Source: Vandiemenella viatica
Lineage: Eukaryota > Arthropoda > Insecta > Orthoptera > Morabidae
DNA length: 64,000 nucleotides
Assembly (NCBI GenBank): GCA_031002005.1
Contig: CM061919.1
Location: forward strand, 228,840,739-228,904,738
Reading direction: 5' to 3'
The notes beneath the pieces are model-generated. The model was given only the letters and a program-made list of their open reading frames with translations. It did no database searches and was not told where the DNA came from. Of this stretch, positions 56,295-64,000 are shown piece after piece; positions within the stretch are counted from its first letter, which is position 1; each line of letters starts with the position of its first letter. A program made the translations under genes and the position numbers.

Positions 56295-57240
56295 CCGCTG
56301 GTAATATAATTTTCATTTAACTTTCAATTTAAGCAATGTTAAGGGGAACGAATTTAAACGTTTGTAATTGCCACTAAGATCTGCCGCGTGTACACAGTTG
56401 GTTAGTCAGCCAATGAAATATGTTGCGCAAGCAGCTGCCCCAGATAAGCGCGGTAACTTCCTTCACGCTTTGAAACTCGAGGGCAAAGGTTTTCGAACTT
56501 GGTCGAATACACACTAGTTGGGTTCTCCACCAGAGGCGGACACAAAGTTTGTCTGATCCAAGTTCACAGGTCCCAAGAAACTACATTACTTCAACGGTTT
56601 TGCCTTCTTACAATCAGATTTTTTTTTATTTTTTTTTATGTGAATACGTCTTCCAACTTCGGTAGCGGGTGGCATTGTAACGCAAGTGTTGAAACTCCAG
56701 CTAAGCAATCAAGGACTGGTAAACTGTTTTGGTCCGGGTAGCAACCGGGCGGAGAGGTTGTCGGACTAGAAGACAGACCATACAAGTCTGTGAAGTGTAG
56801 TAAATAAGAGACTATCGTAGACAAAGAATCTTTCACATACCAATTTAAGTGTAAATTCCTCATAGGCTAAGAAGGAGCATGTGATAGTGAGAGACATTTA
56901 CGATTGGCCGAGAAATCAAAGTGAGAGCCGGCCATGTTTGAGTTAATATTTTCTAGGTGTTCGTCTGGTTCATAGCCTGGTGTGTGGTAGGGGTAGTTGC
57001 CATGTGGTTAGCCCGCCAAGTAGTATCCGCGCGTAATTTGTACGCGACTGGTGGATCGAGGTTGAAAGTCTTCACAACTGAATAACTGTAGACAATCCTG
57101 TTTGTGGTAATGAACGTGCGTGAGTGAGATACTTTTCCTGATTGCCAATCAGCGATCTTGTTATTTTGGGTCAAGTTTATAAAGCAATGTATGATACAGT
57201 GAATCTATTAATTCGCGTGTGATTGAAATTCTGATTTTCT
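56295..57240. other. No gene recognised
   Basis: Frames at 56499-56741 (plus) and 56953-57174 (minus) lack recognisable domains. A CCCAGATAAGCGCGG segment and surrounding GC-richer DNA near 56430-56800 could be an LTR or promoter, but nothing specific supports it. Confidence 0.3.
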
Positions 57241-57244
57241 AGCG

Positions 57245-58433
57245 CAGTGTTTTTCAACCTGTGTTGCGACCCAGCTAGAGGGATTGCGGTCGCAAGCCAG
57301 GTAAAGGTAAAAAACAAGGTTTGTAGGTCTTACAGTAAAAACAAAATTTTCGGTGAGAAGGCTGAACCTGCTTATTTTTTAATAAATTGTCGAGTCGTAG
57401 TTATATTTATGGGACGCAAATAACCAAATCATTTTATAATTGTAGCATATTTCTGTTCTTTCTACCATATTTCAAGTAACTCATCAGAAAGTATATTTTT
57501 TCGGATTTGTTTTGCTTCCGCCACTGCCATTTGTAGCAGACATGTATGGCAGAACAGATCTTTCGAGAACTTCATTTTGTCCTCGCTCGCAGAGACGCTA
57601 GACCGTACTTGCTACCGTACTCGGACAACCTATTGGAGAGAACGTGGCCGCTAACACCACCTTCTCGCCTCCCGCGCTTTTTTTTTTTTTTTTTGCTGCT
57701 TCAATGGCTTTTTTATAAAGTCCCATTGCTATTAGCAACTTTACTGTTATTTTTCAGGTTGGATGGTTTTGGGGACACATTTAATTTCACGTTGGGGGGA
57801 AAAATGGCTATGAACGCCGTCGGCGCCCTTATACTATTAAAACCCCTTAAGGGTTCGTCTGGTCAGTTGGGGATCATCGTTGTAATCAGCTGCGTTAGGA
57901 GTCACGTGAGATTTCCATCGACTGGTCGCCGCTTCTTCTTAGTCATGTCTTTTTTTTTTATCTGCTTAACGTCTCTCTAACAGCGAGGTCCTTAGAGACG
58001 GGAAAGGATGGAGGCAAGGAATGGGAAGGAATTCGGCCATGGACTTTTGAAGGAAGCATCCCGGCATTTGCCTGGAGTGATTTGGGAAACCATGGAAAAC
58101 CCAAATCTGGATGCCCGGACGGGGATTCAAACCGCCGTCCTCCCGAATGCGAGGCCAGAACGTTAACCGTTCACCCACCACGATCAGTTTAGTCATGTCG
58201 CCTCCCGCGCCGCCATCGCAGCAAAGAATATATCATTGCCCTCAAATTGGCTGCGAGTACTTTGCGCGGCATTTGATTTCTCGATCAGTCTCACGAGAAA
58301 GAAAATTAAATACTTTTTTAAAAATCTGTTTTATTTCGGATCTGGGCGGAAAGGGGAGGGTAGGGGGAGGGAGGGTCGCCATTTTTTTCCCGTTTGTGAA
58401 GGAGTCGCGTATTGAAAAAGGTTGAAATACCCC
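57245..58433. mobile_element. Candidate hAT-like element containing a SINE
   Basis: The left end CAGTGTTTTTCAACCTGTG then TTGCGACCC is mirrored near 58398-58433, where the reverse complement reads GGGTATTTCAACCTTTTTCA then ACGCGACTCC. The flanking words TTCTAGCG and CGTTAGCG share five of eight bases. SINE 57950-58188 lies inside. No transposase was recognised. Confidence 0.4.
57939..58199 (-). mobile_element. SINE family 1, full length with 11-bp target duplication
   Basis: The element occupies 57950-58188 with complete tRNA-like head, body and A tail. TTAGTCATGTC flanks it at 57939-57949 and 58189-58199. Confidence 0.95.
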
Positions 58434-58619
58434 GTTAGCGGAGTTTGTGGTTAGCTCGAAATGTAGTCTGGACCTGGATGATAACAAACTTATTGCTACA
58501 ACGCAAGTTACTAAAAATTGCATTGAGCTTTACTTTTACAACAATTGTAATTGGGAAGAAATGTCTTGCCAGAAGACTCAGTTCAACCTGTCATTTTTGA
58601 CGGGCTTTGAGGTTAATAC

Positions 58620-58915
58620 TGACGAGTTATGGAAATGATGGGTGAGGAAAGAAATTTGTGGAAAAAGCTTACAGAAAGAAGAGACAGGTTGGTAAGTCAT
58701 ATTTTGAGACATGATGGATTGGTTAATTCGCTGGTGGAGGGAACAGTCGAAGGTAATAACTGTAGAGGAAGACAGATTAGAATATATGAAGGAGATAATT
58801 GGGGACGTGGGGTGTAAGGGATATGTAAAGATGAAGAGGTTAGCCCAAGATAAGAAAGGATGCAGAATTGCATCAAGCCAGTCGAAAGACTGATAGCAGC
58901 AAAAAAAAAAAAAAA
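58620..58915 (+). pseudogene. 3' end of an RTE-like LINE with poly(A)
   Basis: It begins at MEMMGEERNLWKKLTERRDR and continues (58629-58817, then frame change to 58711-58893) through DGLVNSLVEGTVEGNN and KEIIGDVGCKGYVKMKRLAQ to SSQSKD, GATAGCAGC and an A run (about 58902-58915). It matches the C-terminal end of the element at 44400-46470. It is a very short 5'-truncated insertion. Confidence 0.85.
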
Positions 58916-58919
58916 TGGT

Positions 58920-59380
58920 TATAGTAGGCGACAATAGACTTATTACGTAGTGAAGGAAAACATACTGCTCATGAGGGATGCACAGTCTTCACAGTATACA
59001 GACTTTGACTTGTCCCAAGTTTTGAAAACACTGTGCGACAGAGAGCAGTCTGTCTGTGTGGAGTACCGGACATCCTCCGGCGCAATGCCGCTGATGTATG
59101 CCGCGACAACGGCCCACTCGACACACGTGGTTAGCAGAGCGGCACCCGCCGGCAGCCGACACAGAACACTGACAGACTTCCAGCCTGCCTTCAATCAATG
59201 GAAGAGGTTCCATTCAGGATAGCACAGCGTCTCCTGGAGGCTTACCATCTTCTGTGCTGTGCTACGTCTGCCTACAATCACTAGTTCATCTTACCTGTTC
59301 AATTAATAAGTTATATAAACTACTGATTTCACCAGCAAGATCAAATGCTCAGGGATCCGCATCAACATAGAATTTCTCAT
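58920..59380. other. Unassigned; open frames on both strands
   Basis: A plus frame at 58950-59222 (90 codons) and two opposed minus frames cover a GC-moderate stretch. The plus translation includes SGAMPLMYAATTAHSTHVV, faintly like an ankyrin repeat (xTPLMYAA), but a single partial match is not enough to call a gene. Confidence 0.3.
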
Positions 59381-59381
59381 T

Positions 59382-59745
59382 AGGGGGCGTCCATTAATTA
59401 CGTGAGGTGTTTTTTCCGGAATTCCGGAGCCCCCCCAAGATGACAAGAGATTTTGACAGGATTTCCCCCCTCCTCCCCCCTGCGAATCGACCTCGTAGTT
59501 TTTTTTTTAGACCTTTTTTCCGAGGGTTATGCCCCCTTAAGGTCGGTTTTCGCATTGTTTCTAGACCTTAAACCCACCCCTAAAGCCGACATCCACCTGT
59601 TTGTGGACCTTTTTTTTTAGCTCTGCTGTCCTTCAATCATTTCCGAAGCTCGCGTGAGATTTCCATCAATCCCCCTACCCCCCCCTGGTGAGATTTAGGC
59701 AGACCCCTCCCTATTTCACCCCACGTATTTAATAGACATCCCCTT
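59382..59745. mobile_element. GGGGCGTCC-family MITE
   Basis: The left end GGGGGCGTCCATTAATTACG and the right end (inverse of GGGGATGTCTATTAAATACG) are imperfect inverted repeats. The interior phrases CTCGCGTGAGATTTCCATC and TGGTGAGATTTAGG match the copies at 8308 and 23690. Confidence 0.75.
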
Positions 59746-59749
59746 ATCA

Positions 59750-60050
59750 GTTTCAAGTTATACCAACGACTTAGTTTAGCAAATAGGAGCATTACGGGAA
59801 TAGGGCAAGATTCGAGCAAGCTTTCCGTTTTGAAATTTCAGTCAATGAGAAGGATAAATATGTAAAAAAAAGGATTTAGCCTGGTTTTGTTTCGAACACG
59901 ATAATGCTATTAATGCGTTCAGAATTCAAATTATTACTTACTCAAAAAGTAACTTAAAAAAAAATAAAACTTTAGTCTTAATAATCGTTACAATCCCCTC
60001 TATTTTTAACATGACAGTTATAATATTCCCTGGAATTCGAACAGAAATGT
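59750..60050. other. No gene seen
   Basis: AT-rich spacer between the MITE and the next SINE. Confidence 0.4.
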
Positions 60051-60059
60051 TTTTTTACC

Positions 60060-60285
60060 TTATGTTTTTACGCCTCATTGACATTCAGATCATTAGAAAG
60101 AATTGGAGGCAAACAGCGGGAAGGAATCCGGTCATGGTCTTTTGAAGGAACCATCCTGCCATTCGCCTGAGATGATTTCGGGAAACCATGTAAAACCGAA
60201 ATCTGGATGCCCGGACAGGGGATTTGAACCCGCGTCCTCCCAAATGCCAGGCCAGGGCGTTACAGTTCACCTTCTATGTTCGGTA
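60060..60285 (-). mobile_element. SINE family 1, full-length diverged copy
   Basis: The 3' end (TTTTTACGCCTCATTGACAT), body (GGAAACCATGTAAAACCGAA) and head (GGGGATTTGAACCCGCGTCC then CACCTTCTATGTTCGG) are all present. Confidence 0.8.
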
Positions 60286-60299
60286 AAATAATTGTCCAA

Positions 60300-60385
60300 T
60301 TCCGGTGCGGCAATCCAGATTTCAGTTTTCCATGTTATTTTTCCGAAAACAATCCAATACCGGGATGATTCATTTAAATCTAATC
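60300..60385 (+). mobile_element. SINE family 1, body fragment
   Basis: GCAATCCAGATTTCAGTTTT then AATACCGGGATG is a plus-strand body fragment, in opposite orientation to the adjacent copy. Confidence 0.55.
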
Positions 60386-60389
60386 TCTA

Positions 60390-61355
60390 ATAGCTGTAAC
60401 GAGCATTTCTCCATCTATTCCCAACATGTAATTCTGTTTCGGCTGTTAAAGGTGCAGATTCCAAAGTAATATGTGATTAGAAGTGATATAAAAATTAAGG
60501 TACTCTGCAACTGGTTGCAGAATGGTGAGCCTTCAATTTTTAACCTTCCCCCTCATATCAAGCAAAAATAAATACCGTTTTGCATAATACATACAACTTC
60601 GGTAATTAGCTCTAGTAATTAACTAATCAGCAATTTCCATTATACTGTTCTGATAACAGTTATTAGTAAATACAATTATCTGCTTTGCATACAAAATTTA
60701 ATGTAAATATCTGAATTGTATCCAAAATTATCTGATGAAATGATTAGTGTAAGGCTTTAAAAAGCACAAAGGTAGTATAATAATAGCAAATGTAAAATAT
60801 TACGACAGCCTAATCGTTATCAAAATTATCTTAGCAGCGTTGTTATTAATGTCTGTCAATTCTGCACACTGCCATATTGTCGTATACCGAGAAATTGGAA
60901 TAGCAAGAAAGGTATCATACGCAAAGACCACTGATCCGTTCAAACGTTCACTCTACATGTGAAAAAAGGTTATACGTCAAGTTTGCGGCGCCTGTGTAAG
61001 CATCTGGGCGGCAAAGAGGCTTTGAACTCGACACCACATCGGCGCAGGTGTCAGGTTAGCAGGTAATGCTCGCGTAACCCGACCAGTCGCTGCTACCCCT
61101 GCGCCAGCGGCAGTCCCGCGACACAATCCACTGTGCATTACTCCCAAGGCCGAGGCCGCCGGCTCTTTCTCGAGTCACGCGCTACTTGTTGCGGCCGGCA
61201 GATGGTCGCCCACGATGAATGGAAGGCTTGGCTCCGGGCAGTTTCCCCTCCTTAGCTGCAACTGCCATCCATCAACAGATACGACGGCGCAAAGATGTCT
61301 TTACATAAAGCGGCCGCAGCCACGTCAAAAACCCACAGTAACGCTAGTATGCTGA
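60390..61355. other. No gene seen; GC-rich, CpG-containing right half
   Basis: About 60980-61330 is clearly GC-rich with many CpG dinucleotides (for example CGGCCGGCAGATGG, GCGGCCGCAGCC). This could be a CpG-rich regulatory region or a genic fragment. No frame supports coding. Confidence 0.35.
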
Positions 61356-61357
61356 AA

Positions 61358-61600
61358 CTAGCTGTTACCCGCGACTTCGTACGCATGTACTTATAATTTT
61401 ATTGCTAAATTTGGATATATAAATCTAAGTTACGCATTAGATTGTTGGTGGTTTAATTAATATGATAAATAATCAGTCCACCATACAGTTCAATTTAACA
61501 TTTGTTTTTATTTTCAAAGAAAACACGACGTCAAAGATACTGGTTATATATATACATAAAATCCAGAGAACGCATACAACACTCCTTCCACAGACAAAAC
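61358..61600 (+). mobile_element. ACTAG...CCCGCGACTTCG element, 5' part
   Basis: The left end ACTAGCTGTTACCCGCGACT then TCGTACGCAT is the same type as 39937 and 47763. The following sequence is truncated or diverged, probably cut off by the LTR-like segment that follows. Confidence 0.55.
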
Positions 61601-61629
61601 AATTATTGGCCGTCGTAAAATTTAGTAGG

Positions 61630-62660
61630 TTGTAATGGTCCAAATACTATTATTTGTATGAGAATAAATGTTTAAGATTGATTCGTGAATATTCGAGAGA
61701 GCTGCTCCACTTAGCGCTCAGCCGTAGCGACCTCAGTTGCTGAGTCGCGAATTCCATACACACGCCGCAGAGCAATGCCCTGGCTAGCGTCAGTAACATG
61801 ATAGTATATAAAGAGAGACGCCATCTTGTCTCGCTCTCTGCAGTTCAGTTGACCAACGAGACTGGCACGATGTAGCAAGGTAATAGTTGCGAGTCGGTCT
61901 GCTGCCGCATGGCAGTTAGACTTAGTCTGTTCTAGTCTTCTTGTAGTATTAGTATTTCATTCTGTTATATAGCTCGTCTGTCTCTAAGTTCCAGCATCAT
62001 CATGTATTCCTAAATTCATAGTTTAACTTATACCTTGAGTCTCGTGCATCACTATTTGATAATGTTCGCGTTGGGTTGCTATTAGTTATTCATAATCTTA
62101 ACAGTTATCATTGGTCCCAATCATGCAATACTTAATCATTATTACACGTCTGAAGGAGACTTAGTTCCATTACTGTTAATACCATATTGGTAATTCTAGA
62201 AGCTACTGCGCGTGTTATTCCTCCCATCATAACTTAGTTGGAAATGCGGACGCATGTATTATGTTCGGTATCTAAAGAATAAATACTCTCGTTCAATCCA
62301 CTCTTTTGATGTCACAATCATTTATCAGTCGTTAGAGTAAGTTACCCAGTTGTTTCAGATATAATGTATATGATGTGAGTAATATGTCCCCAAGGTAAGA
62401 AGTACATATTTTATCTATTGCTAAGAATAATGTTAACTTCATTGACTACTAATTAACGCAGTTGGCGAATCTGCTTCACTAAACTCGCCTGGTGTCAGCC
62501 TGACAATTCAATATAATTTTATACCAATATGCCCACTTGATAGTTGCTCAATGTACTAATATCATAAAACGCCCACAAAGTGTAAGACCACTACAACCAC
62601 GGCCAATCCTCTACAATGGTGATCAGAAGTGAGATATCGAATCCTTTACAATGGTGATCA
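61630..62660 (+). mobile_element. Candidate LTR and leader with duplicated primer-site-like motif
   Basis: TGTAATGGTCC at about 61630 could be an LTR start. A TATATAAAG box (about 61806) precedes GAGAGACGCCATCTTGTCTC, and AATAAA follows at about 62277-62282. The motif TACAATGGTGATCAGAAGTG occurs at 62612 and 62647 (period 35). TGGTGATCAGAAGT resembles the primer-binding sites that follow some Ty3-type LTRs. No gag or pol sequence follows within the window, and no second LTR was seen. Confidence 0.4.
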
Positions 62661-62664
62661 GAAG

Positions 62665-64000
62665 TGCGATATGGAACTCTTTTGCTTAAAAAGTGCTAAA
62701 CTTCTTTAAAAAAATTTTTTAATAGTTTCTAAATTTTTCTTTCTTAAATTTCATTAATAATTCGTACGCTTGATTTTGAGACTAAACAGACGACTCGTAA
62801 ACTCTTATCTTGTTACTAGTAGTCAGTAGTATAGAAATTTTTCAAAAGTATCTCATCTTTAAATGTTCCCAAAATTTGTTTCCGGTTCGCGTGAGCAAGC
62901 AACCAGTTGGAGTTCATCTTACAGCTACAAGGTGGCAGTACTTTCAGACCTATCCAGAACATGGCGTGGCAGTCAGCCAATCAGCAAGCAGCTGGAGAAT
63001 ATGGCTAGAAAAGTTTAATGGCGAACCAAGCAGCCGTTGGAATGTAAACAAGAAGCTGAATCAACGCAGCATCACCAGAAAACAGCAAGTAAGGACCAAC
63101 TTTTCTTTTGTCAGTATTGAAAGGAACATCCTTAAATTTTAATTGTATAATTGATGTATTTTTTTAAAAGTTCTTGAGATACAATTGTCGTGTAAAATAT
63201 GAACTGTTTATATTTGAGTGGTATTAGGTTTGAAAATGTATTGAAATACGTGGCAAATGGCTTCACCACATAGCTTCACTATTAAAAGTTCATGTAATTC
63301 TCGACAAGTATGATTTGCATTGCATATCAGGAGTATTCAACGTTTGTTAATGAAATCATGTCAGGTGTATCTTAGCATTCGTTTAAAAGGCCACACACAG
63401 ATTCATGCAATTGTCGAGGTTTCGCGAGCCAAGATGAAAGCTAAAGTACGGATCTAATAGCCTAAATACCTCTGTATGCGAAGTCGGAAAATGTGTTTGT
63501 CAAAAACAACCTTCATAGGTTATGTACAGCACAGGTTGGTGGATTTTATCAGTAATATGAATGTCGAGTAAATTATTGGAAGCTAGATTTGTATTTAAGT
63601 GGCATAAGTGGCGAATTAAATTTTAGTGGCAAAAAGAAATAGTGTTATGTTGCATACTGGTGTAATGTGCAAATTTTGTGTTCATGTGGTAATTGAATTA
63701 ATGTTGAGATGCATGCATATGTGAAATATAAAGGCAGCTAAGGGCTGTTTATTGTTAAATGTGGTAGGTTGAAACCACATGGCAGATCAGTCTGCATTGT
63801 TATTTTTCAGTATGATTACCTGAATAGAATGTGCAATATGGGTTGGGAAAACGCACATCAGGTAATGCATATTGGGTTGGTGTTGTAAAGTGAGTAAAGC
63901 CACATGGTGTAAATGTGAATTAATGTTGGCCACATGTGTTGTAAGTATGTTGTAAGCCACTGTGTATTTGTGATAATGTGTTAATGGGTAATCTCAGCAT
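62665..64000. other. No gene recognised at the window end
   Basis: A 110-codon plus frame at 62810-63142 has no recognised domain; if the LTR call is right it could be a gag-leader remnant. About 63620-63990 is rich in TGTG- and AATGTG-type words. Nothing else is supported. Confidence 0.3.

Noticed and set aside
59050..59120. Ankyrin-repeat exon
   Set aside because: Only one partial PLMYAA-type match, with open frames on both strands and no supporting splice sites or repeat array.

Overview
This window looks like intergenic and intronic DNA from a large, AT-rich insect genome. No bacterial, organellar or viral gene organisation is visible. Genes are extremely sparse. Almost every long open frame is either a decayed transposable element or an artefact of one. 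The insect assignment rests on one conserved host exon with an insect-like PPP1R14 sequence, an eroded mariner-type transposon, several arthropod-style non-LTR retrotransposons and a very abundant tRNA-derived SINE. I cannot name the species; a polyneopteran insect is only a guess.

The one host-gene segment I trust is a GC-rich exon on the minus strand at 23161-23439. It has a clean splice acceptor and a usable donor and encodes the core of a protein-phosphatase-1 inhibitor of the PPP1R14 (CPI-17/PHI-1) family. The surrounding introns are full of transposons. A hAT-like element (23483-24996, 8-bp target duplication) lies only 36 bp upstream of the acceptor. It contains a second hAT-like MITE (23549-24126), which contains a third, C-rich element. 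A further hAT-like element with a perfect 8-bp duplication follows at 25023-26064, and an exact 1000-N assembly gap at 26485-27484.

Layout. 1-8 kb: SINEs, two related LINE 3' fragments and a CR1/Jockey-like LINE (4580-5635, minus). 8-12.9 kb: a GC-rich MITE, little-annotated DNA, then a 1.38-kb foldback element made of inverted ~330-bp repeats. 12.9-14.3 kb: a complete but dead mariner-superfamily transposon with 108-bp terminal repeats. 14.5-17.5 kb: two head-to-tail copies of a tandem-repeat element with ~165-bp monomers in ~333-bp dimers. 18-23 kb: LINE tail, second SINE family, a hairpin element and a full-length palindromic MITE. 27.5-44 kb: hAT remnants, SINEs (one nested in another), and several ACTAG-headed elements. 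44.4-46.5 kb: a 5'-truncated, twice-frameshifted LINE. 47-61 kb: more SINEs, ACTAG elements and LINE tails. 61.6-62.7 kb: an LTR-like region with TATA box, poly(A) signal and a duplicated primer-site-like motif.

The elements do not work together as a pathway. The window records layered insertion: SINEs in SINEs, SINEs in DNA transposons and DNA transposons in DNA transposons. The most unusual material is structural: the foldback element, the ACTAG-headed tandem-repeat family, and the nest beside the PPP1R14 splice site.
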